DNA from: Candidatus Gastranaerophilales bacterium
Lineage (GTDB): Bacteria > Cyanobacteriota > Vampirovibrionia > Gastranaerophilales > Gastranaerophilaceae
Reading direction: 5' to 3'
NCBI GenBank assembly: GCA_944323165.1
Contig: CALURK010000017.1
Span: forward strand, 1-34,652
Length of the DNA: 34,652 nucleotides
Part shown: positions 7,503-14,737 of the stretch, piece by piece
Layout of the letters: every line of letters starts with the position of its first letter
How positions within the stretch are numbered: the first letter of the stretch is position 1
Notes under the pieces: model-generated
What the model was told of the DNA's origin: nothing
What the model saw: the letters and a program-made list of their open reading frames with translations, nothing else
Database searches by the model: none
Position numbers and translations under genes: made by a program

Positions 7503-7564
7503 ATATCTCATTCCCTCCCTTTGTAGGGGAGGGGTGGGGTGGGGTTTCTTACAGGACAAAAGTT

Positions 7565-9439
7565 TTAAGCTTCGCTCTCAGCCGGAAGTTGATTCTTTGG
7601 AATATATTCTTCCTCTTCTTCCGGAGGCAAATTAATCGGTAATCTAAAACCGAAAGTAGAACCTTCACCCTCTTTAGAATCAACAAAAACTTGTCCGTGG
7701 TGATGTTTTTCTACCGTAACTTTTACAAGATGAAGCCCAAGTCCAGTGCCTTTAACAGTATGGGTAGCATTTTCGCATCTATAAAATCTGTCAAATACTT
7801 TTTTCTGATCCTTTTCAGAGATTCCCGGACCTTGATCTTCAACGCTTACTTCTATATACTCACCGTCACGTGAGCGCTCTACACGAACTTTAATACGCTT
7901 TCCGTCAGGAGAATATTTGATTGCATTAGACAAAATATTCATAAACGCGCGTGAAATACTTTCGATATTCACGTAAATTTGCGGTAAATCCGGCTCCTTC
8001 ATAATAGATATAGTCAAATCGTGTTCCTTAGCAAGTACTTGAACCTGATTTACGGCATCTTCAATAATCTCGATAATATCAGTTTTCGTCTTTTCCATGT
8101 GAACGTTTTGCGCTTCATAACGGGAGAAATCAAGAATATCATTAACCATTCTGTTAAGTCTAATAATCTCCTGATTCATAACCCCTATAAATTCTCTTTG
8201 AGTATTGAAATCAAAATCATTACCATAGCTGTATAAAGTATCAATATAGCTTCTCAGAACAGTAACCGGCGTTCTGAGCTCATGAGAAACATTAGAAATG
8301 AAGTTAGAACGAAGCTGATCCATCTCAACATCTTTCGTAACATCTATAAGGACAATAATATATCCGACATAAGAATTTGAGCGGGTAAACATCGGAGAAA
8401 TCAAGCATTTAAGAATTCTCGTGTCGATTTGTATATTGAAAGGAACAGGCGCTCCGTCATCATCAAGAGGGGTGTCCTTAAATTGTGTAATTTTATCCGC
8501 AAAACAAAATTCACCGCTAGAATCGCAGAATTGTTGAATTTGAGTGTTAATAATATCTTTTTCTTCCACTTCAAGAAGCTTTTGCGCGTAATTATTAACC
8601 ATAATAACCTTGTCATGGTTATCGCAAACAACAACCCCGTTAACAATACTCATAAGTACAGATTCGAGTTTGTTACGCTCAAAAGTCAAACTCTCAATAG
8701 TCTGTTCATTATAACGGCTAAGTTTTTCTGACATATCGTTGAATGCGCCGTAAAGCTCTTTAACTTCGCTATCCACTTCCTTGTCATCAAGCATATAGCC
8801 AAATTCGCCTGATGAAATCTTTTTAACGCCCTGATAAAGCTTTCTAAGCTCTCTTGTAATTATAGAAGAGTTCATATAAATAATTCCGACAATCACAAGC
8901 CAAGCAAGAATAAACACAAGAGCAATAGAAGCTTTTGAAGTTGCAGAAACTCTATCAATAATACTTCCGCTAAGCCCAACCTCAACAGAACCGACATTTT
9001 GAGAAGAGGCGAGATTCTTTAAAACCATAGGCGAACTAACAGTAATTCTGGCCTTTTCAGCCTGTTCAGGGTAATCATCCTTACTTGAATAAATAATTTT
9101 CGAGTTATTATCCTTAAACACAATAAAAGCAATGTCATCGTTACTGTTAAGTACGGAAACTGAATTGGATCTAAGCGCGTCATATTTAGCCAAATCAGGA
9201 ATAGATTTAGTCACTTCCACCCCTTCGATAGCAAGGGTTTTGGAAAGCACAAGAGCAAAATTTTTATAAGCACTGTTCATATTCTGGGTAATGCTGTAAG
9301 TTGCAAAACCTGCCGCCAAGAGAATAAAAGCCGTACTAACTCCCAAACCTGCAAGAATTAATCTGGTTTGAGCAGTCATTCCCTTTTTTTTAGCCTTCTC
9401 TTTACTCTCCGATTTCTTAAACTCAGCGCTTGTTTCCAT
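7565..9439 (-). CDS. Membrane sensor histidine kinase (WalK/PhoR-like), orphan
   Basis: The 624-residue product has a basic N-terminal tail, membrane helix 1 (about 25-48), an extracytoplasmic sensor region (about 50-168), membrane helix 2 (about 169-189), HAMP, and a PAS domain (about 255-370). The HisKA domain carries SHELRTP with phospho-acceptor H386. The HATPase domain has NILSNAIKYS (N box), DQGPGIS (G1), FDRFYR (F box) and GTGLGLHLV (G2). It ends in an acidic tail. This is the layout of WalK, PhoR and cyanobacterial NblS-type kinases. The signal is unknown and no response regulator is adjacent. I start at ATG 9439; the frame extends 22 codons upstream but passes through the promoter. 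No Shine-Dalgarno is seen. Confidence 0.95.
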   Translation of the reverse strand: METSAEFKKSESKEKAKKKGMTAQTRLILAGLGVSTAFILLAAGFATYSITQNMNSAYKNFALVLSKTLAIEGVEVTKSIPDLAKYDALRSNSVSVLNSNDDIAFIVFKDNNSKIIYSSKDDYPEQAEKARITVSSPMVLKNLASSQNVGSVEVGLSGSIIDRVSATSKASIALVFILAWLVIVGIIYMNSSIITRELRKLYQGVKKISSGEFGYMLDDKEVDSEVKELYGAFNDMSEKLSRYNEQTIESLTFERNKLESVLMSIVNGVVVCDNHDKVIMVNNYAQKLLEVEEKDIINTQIQQFCDSSGEFCFADKITQFKDTPLDDDGAPVPFNIQIDTRILKCLISPMFTRSNSYVGYIIVLIDVTKDVEMDQLRSNFISNVSHELRTPVTVLRSYIDTLYSYGNDFDFNTQREFIGVMNQEIIRLNRMVNDILDFSRYEAQNVHMEKTKTDIIEIIEDAVNQVQVLAKEHDLTISIMKEPDLPQIYVNIESISRAFMNILSNAIKYSPDGKRIKVRVERSRDGEYIEVSVEDQGPGISEKDQKKVFDRFYRCENATHTVKGTGLGLHLVKVTVEKHHHGQVFVDSKEGEGSTFGFRLPINLPPEEEEEYIPKNQLPAESEA

Positions 9440-9445
9440 AGTGAA

Positions 9446-9474
9446 ATTATAGCATGTAAAGTTTTTTGTAGCAA
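9446..9474 (-). promoter_or_regulatory. Kinase promoter TTGCTA-17-TATAAT (predicted leaderless)
   Basis: On the minus strand the -35 TTGCTA (9469-9474) and -10 TATAAT (9446-9451) are 17 bases apart. The -10 box ends six bases before ATG 9439, so transcription should start at the start codon. No ribosome binding site is present. Confidence 0.75.
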
Positions 9475-9537
9475 TAAAGATTGTGTTTTGCTCCGCTAAA
9501 ACCAATCTCCCTCAAACACTATAATATTTTTTTTACG

Positions 9538-9566
9538 TTTACCCCGCCTAATGAATGTGATATATT
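9538..9566 (+). promoter_or_regulatory. ribD promoter TTTACC-17-TATATT (predicted leaderless)
   Basis: The -35 TTTACC (9538-9543) and an extended -10 (TG at 9558-9559, TATATT 9561-9566) are separated by 17 bases. The box ends six bases before ATG 9573 and no Shine-Dalgarno sequence lies between. Confidence 0.72.
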
Positions 9567-9572
9567 TTAGTT

Positions 9573-10589
9573 ATGCCAAATCTTGACGAAAAATATATGA
9601 AAATGTGCTTTGAATTAGCTAAGCGCGGCAAAAACAATGTCACGCCGAACCCTATGGTTGGATGCGTTGTGTTGGATAAAAACGGAAAATTAGTATCAAA
9701 AGGTTACCACAAAAAATATGGTAAAAACCACGCAGAACGTGATGCTTTACTAAAACTTAAAAATAACGAGGCAGAAGGCGGAACTTTGTACGTAAACCTT
9801 GAACCTTGCTCGCATTACGGTAAAACTCCTCCCTGTGTCGACTTAGTTATTAAACACAAACCCAAAAGAGTCGTTATCGGAATGAAGGATGTTAACCCAA
9901 AAGTAGATGGGATTTCTAAGCTCAAGGCAGCCGGAATACAAGTTGATTTCATATTAGAAAAGGAAGCCGAATTTTTAAATCGCAGATTTATTAAAAACAT
10001 GACAATGAAACTTCCATACGTTGTACTCAAAACAGCAACAACAATGGATGGCAAAATATCCACCCAAACCGGCTCTTCCAAGTGGATTACATCAGAAAAA
10101 TCAAGAGAACTTGTATACAAAATGCGAAAAGATTTCGACTGCATTCTAACAAGCTCCAATACAGTAATAGCGGATAATCCCTTAATGAATCAAACCAAAT
10201 GGATATGTGCCTTGGATAAAAATCTTCGAACAGATAAAAATTCAAGAATTTATTCAAATCCCAATACCTACGTCGCTTCAATCCAAAATACACCCCTAAA
10301 GGATGACCGTTTGGATCTAAAAGCCGTTTTACAAGAACTTTTCAACAAAGGTATCTACTCCGTTTTCGTTGAATGTGGAGGAACTCTTGCAGGAGCACTG
10401 CTCAAAGAAGGGCTTATTGACGAAGTCTACCAATTTATTGCGCCAAAAATCCTGAACGACAACAGCGGAATAAGCTGTTTTAATGGGGACAATATCACAG
10501 AAATAAACGATGCAAAAGAACTTAACATCTACGAAGTTAAATACCTAAATCCAGATATTTTAATCAAAGCCAAGCTTAATTCATTTTAA
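9573..10589 (+). CDS. ribD: Bifunctional riboflavin biosynthesis protein RibD
   Basis: RibD deaminates the pyrimidine made from GTP and then reduces the ribose side chain, the second and third steps of riboflavin synthesis. The N-terminal deaminase domain (about 1-145) has the zinc motif HAERDAL and PCSHYGKTPPC. The C-terminal reductase domain (about 146-338) has TTMDGKIST...SSKWITS, ADNPLM and the late FVECGGTLAGALL. At 338 residues it is slightly short for the family (about 360) but both domains look complete. No other rib gene is adjacent. The start codon sits six bases after a TATATT box. The stop overlaps the convergent neighbour by 14 bases. Confidence 0.97.
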   Translation: MPNLDEKYMKMCFELAKRGKNNVTPNPMVGCVVLDKNGKLVSKGYHKKYGKNHAERDALLKLKNNEAEGGTLYVNLEPCSHYGKTPPCVDLVIKHKPKRVVIGMKDVNPKVDGISKLKAAGIQVDFILEKEAEFLNRRFIKNMTMKLPYVVLKTATTMDGKISTQTGSSKWITSEKSRELVYKMRKDFDCILTSSNTVIADNPLMNQTKWICALDKNLRTDKNSRIYSNPNTYVASIQNTPLKDDRLDLKAVLQELFNKGIYSVFVECGGTLAGALLKEGLIDEVYQFIAPKILNDNSGISCFNGDNITEINDAKELNIYEVKYLNPDILIKAKLNSF

Positions 10590-11172
10590 AATCTCTTGCG
10601 TATTCAGGGCGTTGGTTTGCATAATTGTTTGGCTGTTCTTCAGATTCAACCCTTCTTCTTTCAAGTTGCACCTGACCGTTTTTAACTATTTCTTGAAGTT
10701 GACCTAAATTCTGTTCCAAATTAGTCAAAACTTGTTCTGCATAAATATTTGCCCCGTCTTTAATACGAGTAGCTTCGTCGATTGCTTGAACTCTTATATT
10801 TTCAGCTTCATCTAAAGCTTTACGTTTAATATCCTCACAATCTGTTATAACCTGCTCTTTAATCTTTTCAGCTTCTCTTTGAACAGCTCTTAATAAATCT
10901 GATTCACTAAGAAGTCTATTTGCTTCAGCTTGAGCATCAGCAACAACTTTTTCTGCCTTTTGCTGAGCTTCATATTGCAACTCGTCTTTTCTTCTCAAAA
11001 GAGAACGAGCTTCTTTAATCTCATCCGGCAATGCAGCATAAAGCTTATCCAAAATGTTTGTTACGGCATCTTTTTTTACAACTGAAAATCCCAATAGCGG
11101 AAAGCCTTTGTTATCCAAAGCTTCTTCTAAATCATTCATTAAACCGTATATAACATCTTGTTGTGAATTCAT
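10576..11172 (-). CDS. DivIVA/ATP-synthase-b-like coiled-coil protein
   Basis: The 198-residue product has an N-terminal globular segment (about 1-55: LMNDLEEAL, GFSVVKKDAVTNILDKLY, LPDEIKEA). A long alanine/glutamate-rich coiled coil (about 55-170) follows, and then a polar tail. This architecture matches a family conserved in Cyanobacteria and some Firmicutes, often labelled DivIVA-domain or ATPase-b-like, with unknown function and a suspected cell-division or membrane-organising role. I chose ATG 11172 because GGAG is six bases upstream. The frame is open for 21 more codons. It follows a smaller gene whose product resembles its N-terminal part. Confidence 0.88.
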   Translation of the reverse strand: MNSQQDVIYGLMNDLEEALDNKGFPLLGFSVVKKDAVTNILDKLYAALPDEIKEARSLLRRKDELQYEAQQKAEKVVADAQAEANRLLSESDLLRAVQREAEKIKEQVITDCEDIKRKALDEAENIRVQAIDEATRIKDGANIYAEQVLTNLEQNLGQLQEIVKNGQVQLERRRVESEEQPNNYANQRPEYARDFKMN

Positions 11173-11244
11173 CTTGTGCTCCATTTTACTATGATAGTCA
11201 ACAAAATTGTACAACAAGTAGTAAACAAAAGTCAACGCATGCTT

Positions 11245-11613
11245 TTAGTTTTGTTCAGAAGATGCTTTTTCTATTGAATTAATATCATTTCCTATACACA
11301 TAATAACTGCTTGAATAAGATTATTAATTTCTTTGATACGCAAAACACAATATCTGTTATCAAGAAAAAATTTCTTAGACATGTGTTTAACCAATAGGTT
11401 GTAGCATAAAAGCGAATTATAATTCTTAATCATTTGTTGTGTTTTTAGAGCTCGCTTATACGAAGCAGGTAATTTTGCATATATACAGCATAAAATATCA
11501 TCAATTTTGTTTTTTTTATAAATTCCTATATCAAAAAATACGAAAGCTGCTTCAAAATTTATAACCTTTCGCAATTTCTTCAAATAATCTTTTATCGCAT
11601 CTATTTCAGCCAT
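11245..11613 (-). CDS. Hypothetical protein, truncated paralogue of the downstream coiled-coil protein
   Basis: The 122-residue product starts at ATG 11613, four bases after GAGGG, with TATAAT further upstream. The segment YKKNKIDDILCCIYAKLPAS...ALKTQQMIKNY lines up by eye with VKKDAVTNILDKLYAALPDE...ARSLLRRKDEL of the neighbour at 10576-11172. It therefore seems to share that N-terminal domain without the coiled coil. It is unusual in cysteines and aromatic residues and has no signal peptide. The function is unknown. The 72-base gap and same strand suggest co-transcription. Confidence 0.72.
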   Translation of the reverse strand: MAEIDAIKDYLKKLRKVINFEAAFVFFDIGIYKKNKIDDILCCIYAKLPASYKRALKTQQMIKNYNSLLCYNLLVKHMSKKFFLDNRYCVLRIKEINNLIQAVIMCIGNDINSIEKASSEQN

Positions 11614-11670
11614 ATAATTCCCTCTTGGGTTAATTATAAAATAAACTTCCGAAAATAACAATATATGTGA

Positions 11671-11676
11671 TAAAAT
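11671..11676 (+). promoter_or_regulatory. -10 box of rpe (predicted leaderless)
   Basis: TAAAAT with an upstream TG (11668-11669) forms an extended -10 that ends six bases before ATG 11683. Neither a Shine-Dalgarno sequence nor a convincing -35 is seen. Confidence 0.65.
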
Positions 11677-11682
11677 AAACGT

Positions 11683-12330
11683 ATGAAAGAATTAATGATT
11701 TCTCCATCAATACTATCGGCAGATTTTGCCAATTTAGAAAAAGAAGTTAGTGCCATAAAAGCCGCGGGTGCTAAATGGGTTCATATTGACGTTATGGACG
11801 GGCATTTTGTTCCGAATATTACAATAGGCATTCCTGTTGTAAAATCGTTAAGAAAAGTCACTGATTTAGTATTAGATACTCACTTAATGATAGACAACCC
11901 CGAAAAATATATCGAACCATTTGCCAAAGCAGGTTCTGACATTCTAACGTTTCATTTTGAAGCTTGTCGGGATATTAGCCATGCTTCTGATATCATATCT
12001 TTAATTCAATCTTTTAATATCAAAGCAGGAATATCAATAAAGCCGAATACAAAGCCGGAAGTTATCTTTCCTATATTGAACCAAGCGGATTTAGTCTTAA
12101 TTATGACTGTTGAACCCGGTTTTGGCGGACAAGAATTTATGCATGATTGCGCAATGAAAATTCCTGTAATAAAAGAAAATGCCCCTGAAAATATAATCAT
12201 ACAGGTGGATGGCGGAATAAACAATTTAACTTCTAAAATTTGCACCTCACTCGGAGCAAATTCACTTGTTGCAGGAAGTTATATTTTTTCTCACAATGAT
12301 TACAAAAAGGCTATACAGAGCCTCTATTAA
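11683..12330 (+). CDS. rpe: Ribulose-phosphate 3-epimerase
   Basis: This cytoplasmic TIM-barrel enzyme interconverts ribulose-5-phosphate and xylulose-5-phosphate in the pentose phosphate pathway. The 215-residue product has the full set of family motifs: SPSILSADFANL, HIDVMDGHFVPNIT, DTHLMI, VEPGFGGQ and the second-Asp strand VDGGIN. The metal ligands (two His, two Asp) appear to be in place. The gene stands alone between divergent and downstream neighbours and has its own predicted leaderless promoter. The next gene also seems to have its own promoter. Confidence 0.97.
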   Translation: MKELMISPSILSADFANLEKEVSAIKAAGAKWVHIDVMDGHFVPNITIGIPVVKSLRKVTDLVLDTHLMIDNPEKYIEPFAKAGSDILTFHFEACRDISHASDIISLIQSFNIKAGISIKPNTKPEVIFPILNQADLVLIMTVEPGFGGQEFMHDCAMKIPVIKENAPENIIIQVDGGINNLTSKICTSLGANSLVAGSYIFSHNDYKKAIQSLY

Positions 12331-12380
12331 ATATTTTGAAATCCTCTTGTTTACTTATTCCAATTTTAAGAAATACGTTT

Positions 12381-12386
12381 TAGAAT
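12381..12386 (+). promoter_or_regulatory. -10 box of the ABC ATPase gene (predicted leaderless)
   Basis: TAGAAT ends six bases before ATG 12393. There is no Shine-Dalgarno sequence in the interval, and the gap of 62 bases after rpe would allow a separate promoter. No good -35 is visible. Confidence 0.6.
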
Positions 12387-12392
12387 AATTCT

Positions 12393-13337
12393 ATGGAAAA
12401 TATATTAGAGATAAGAGATTTAGACCTTTTTTTCGATAAGTATCAAGCACTATATAATGTTAATTTGACATTAGGCAAAGGTAAACTTCACGCACTTGTA
12501 GGAGAGTCAGGCTGCGGAAAAAGTATGACTGCAATGTCTGTTATGCGTTTAATTCCCAAAACTGCAAAAATCAGAAACGGAAAAATATTATTTAAGGGTG
12601 AAAACCTACTTGAATACAAAGAAAAACAGATGCGCGAGCTTAGAGGAAACAGAATTGCACTTATTCCGCAAGATCCGATGACTTCTCTTAACCCTCTATA
12701 TACTATAGGAAACCAGCTTATAGAAGCAATAAGGGCTCATAATAACGTTTCTGAACGCCAAGCCTTAAGGAAAGCAAAAGAAGTCATGAACTTGGTAAGC
12801 ATTCCTGATATTGATAAGAAATTAAATTTCTATCCTCACGAATTCTCAGGCGGGATGAAACAAAGAATTATTATAGCAATGGCGCTTGCCTGTCAAGCTG
12901 AATTAATTATTGCGGATGAACCCACTACAGCATTAGATGTTACTATTCAAAAGCAGATTATGGACTTGTTGGATGAGATTAAAAAAGAATTCGGAACAAC
13001 AATATTACTTATCTCTCACGACTTGGCTCTCGTGAGTAATTATGCCGACAATATTTCGGTTATGTATGCAGGCCACATAGTAGAAGAAGCTACGGCAAAA
13101 GACTTTTTCCAAAAACCTCTCCATCCGTACTCAATCGCTTTAATAAACTCGCTTCCGACAAGAAATCCCGCACTGAAACTAAAAACAATAGAAGGTGCTC
13201 CGCCAAGCATTCAAGAAAACATCTCAGGATGCAAATTCCACCCAAGATGTGATTTCTGTAAAGATGTTTGCACCACAAAAGTTCCGGAACTTACCGAGAG
13301 AAGTTCCAACCACTTTTCTGCCTGCTGGGTTAAGTAA
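12393..13337 (+). CDS. Oligopeptide/dipeptide ABC transporter ATP-binding protein (OppD/DppD type), orphan
   Basis: This is a peripheral membrane ATPase for peptide (or nickel-type) uptake. The 314-residue product has Walker A GESGCGKS, Q-loop IPQDPMTSLNP, signature LSGGMKQR (here FSGGMKQR), Walker B LIIADEPTTALD and the H-loop ISHDLALV. The C-terminal oligopeptide-transporter extension carries a cysteine cluster (CKFHPRCDFCKDVC) as in DppD/OppD. No permease, binding protein or partner ATPase (DppF) is nearby, so it must work with genes elsewhere. The 3' end stops five bases from the convergent gene. Confidence 0.95.
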   Translation: MENILEIRDLDLFFDKYQALYNVNLTLGKGKLHALVGESGCGKSMTAMSVMRLIPKTAKIRNGKILFKGENLLEYKEKQMRELRGNRIALIPQDPMTSLNPLYTIGNQLIEAIRAHNNVSERQALRKAKEVMNLVSIPDIDKKLNFYPHEFSGGMKQRIIIAMALACQAELIIADEPTTALDVTIQKQIMDLLDEIKKEFGTTILLISHDLALVSNYADNISVMYAGHIVEEATAKDFFQKPLHPYSIALINSLPTRNPALKLKTIEGAPPSIQENISGCKFHPRCDFCKDVCTTKVPELTERSSNHFSACWVK

Positions 13338-13342
13338 TAAAT

Positions 13343-14173
13343 CTAGCCTAACATAGCAACGTTGGTTTTACCGAATTTTGCAGACATGTCATCAATATGA
13401 TGAATTAAATACACAAACGGTTCCAAATCTTTTTCATTCAAATCGATTATAGCACCCCAGTCCGCTCTGGCATGGTGAGCTGCAATCATTTTTGCAACAC
13501 GCTTAAAACCTGCCGTCATACATATTGAAAATCCGTATTGTGAATGAGAAATCCATTCTTTTCTAAAGTTTTCGTCATAATCAATTAAGCCGGATTCCGT
13601 ATCAACCGTATATTCAAAGATTTTACCGATATCGTGAAGCAAACAAGCTGCATAAACTTCATCGTGATTAACCCGCTGAAAGAAAATATTCATATTAGTT
13701 TCTGCATACCTTAAACACTCAAGAACGTGAACCATCAAACCGCCGATGTAATTGTGATGCATAAGCTTTGCAGCAGGCATTATCATAATTTTATCTTTAT
13801 ATTTCGTATAAATACCACTTACAAATTCTCTTAAACTTTCATCTTTTATTTTATCAATATATTCGCAAATAGAATTGTATTCCTGAACTCGCTCATTTTC
13901 ATCCAAGCCTGTTTTTGCTTCTTTTATAAGCTCTAAAGCTGAAACCAGACAATTATTATACTTTTCATTAAAAGAACCTGATACTATTCTGAGCAAATTT
14001 CCGCATCTGAACAACTTGGAATCCATTCTGTTCAAAGCTTCTTCCCACAAAATACAATTAAGAAATTCACCTGTCTTGGGATCTTTAAGCTGTAATTTTC
14101 CCATCTTACTTCCGGATTTGGTATCTCCTACCGAAAAAGTTACAACTTCGTATATAATATCAGTACTAAACAT
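13343..14173 (-). CDS. YhaM-like OB-fold/HD-domain phosphohydrolase
   Basis: The 276-residue product has an N-terminal OB-fold (about 10-85: VGDTKSGSKMGKLQLKDPKTG, ILW) and a C-terminal HD domain. Candidate metal ligands are H139/H140, H149, H180-D181 (HDIGK), H233/H234 and D261/D262. This is the arrangement of the 3'-5' exoribonuclease YhaM/CBF1 family, so a role in RNA turnover is likely but not proven. Start ATG 14173 has AGGAG seven bases upstream. The upstream gene on the same strand ends in a strong terminator, so this gene likely has its own promoter in 14174-14205. Confidence 0.9.
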   Translation of the reverse strand: MFSTDIIYEVVTFSVGDTKSGSKMGKLQLKDPKTGEFLNCILWEEALNRMDSKLFRCGNLLRIVSGSFNEKYNNCLVSALELIKEAKTGLDENERVQEYNSICEYIDKIKDESLREFVSGIYTKYKDKIMIMPAAKLMHHNYIGGLMVHVLECLRYAETNMNIFFQRVNHDEVYAACLLHDIGKIFEYTVDTESGLIDYDENFRKEWISHSQYGFSICMTAGFKRVAKMIAAHHARADWGAIIDLNEKDLEPFVYLIHHIDDMSAKFGKTNVAMLG

Positions 14174-14205
14174 TCTTATCTCCTAGTTTTTAGTCAATTA
14201 TTGCA

Positions 14206-14237
14206 CAAAAAAAGAATTGAATACAACTTCAATTCTT
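14206..14237 (-). terminator. Rho-independent terminator
   Basis: On the minus strand a perfect 10-bp stem (AAGAATTGAA with TTCAATTCTT, six-base loop) is followed directly by a run of T residues. It lies 27 bases after the stop of the gene at 14264-14587 and is the clearest intrinsic terminator in the window. Confidence 0.88.
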
Positions 14238-14263
14238 CCTTGCTTCTTTTAAAACCTAATGAA

Positions 14264-14587
14264 CTAGCCTTTTTTGTTCTCATCGTCGTTCTTTTGGTTT
14301 GTCTTGTCTATCAAATGCCCGAGAACCCCGCCAGCAACACCTGTAGTTCCGGCAAAAACACCATAGACAAGAGGAGCAGCTGCACCTCCACTCAAAATTG
14401 TTAGTGCACCGGCACCTAATAAAGCACAAATTCCAAAGCCTTTGGCTGCCCCGTGAGCCTTAAATGAAACTGTATCAGGCTTGGTTTCAGGAACAGGAGC
14501 CTCGGTTACTCTTTGAAGGTTACGACTTTTGTTCATTTTCGAGACAGCACGAGCCGGCTCATAATTTCGGATAGCAGAGATTTTCAT
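14264..14587 (-). CDS. Small glycine-rich membrane protein with MKI...VSFKA N-terminus
   Basis: The 107-residue product has a basic N-terminal third ending in DTVSFKAHG. Two glycine/alanine-rich hydrophobic segments follow (about 49-68 and 70-90, GICALLGAGALTILSGGAAAP and VYGVFAGTTGVAGGVLG), and it ends in a charged tail. It has no cleavable signal peptide of standard form. The segments resemble glycine-zipper membrane pairs. I do not recognise the family. The start ATG 14587 has GAGGG seven bases upstream, and a good promoter and terminator flank it, so it is a single-gene unit. Confidence 0.82.
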   Translation of the reverse strand: MKISAIRNYEPARAVSKMNKSRNLQRVTEAPVPETKPDTVSFKAHGAAKGFGICALLGAGALTILSGGAAAPLVYGVFAGTTGVAGGVLGHLIDKTNQKNDDENKKG

Positions 14588-14619
14588 AACTTAACCCTCG
14601 TTTTTTAACACACCCATGC

Positions 14620-14648
14620 ACATTACTACAAAAATAAGTTTTTGTCAA
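14620..14648 (-). promoter_or_regulatory. Sigma-70 promoter TTGACA-17-TAATGT
   Basis: A consensus -35 TTGACA (14643-14648) and -10 TAATGT (14620-14625) with a 17-base spacer precede the gene at 14264-14587. The predicted leader of about 26 bases includes GAGGG. It is a useful contrast with the leaderless heads in this window. Confidence 0.8.
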
Positions 14649-14737
14649 TCCTAAAGTTAGAAAAATTTACATTATCTTTTTGTATTATACACTTGGAGAA
14701 TACATTTTTCCTTGGGTAAATGTAACATATACTTGCT

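Larger units (their letters stand above)
7155..7564. repeat. Repeat array between convergent genes (no gene)
   Basis: This 410-bp stretch holds no credible gene. It is a mosaic of three modules. Module A (CCGCCTATTATAACAATAGATTTT type) starts near 7163 and again 208 bases later near 7371. Module B (C-rich then G-rich, GTGAGGGAGGGGGG-TAGGGGG-TGGGG) occurs near 7216-7252, 7291-7330 and 7429-7469, with a divergent copy at 7511-7545. Module C is the 29-base hairpin at 7257, 7334 and 7474. The order is A-B-C-B-C-A-B-C-B'. Open frames here, including one on the minus strand, only translate the repeats. Confidence 0.9.
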
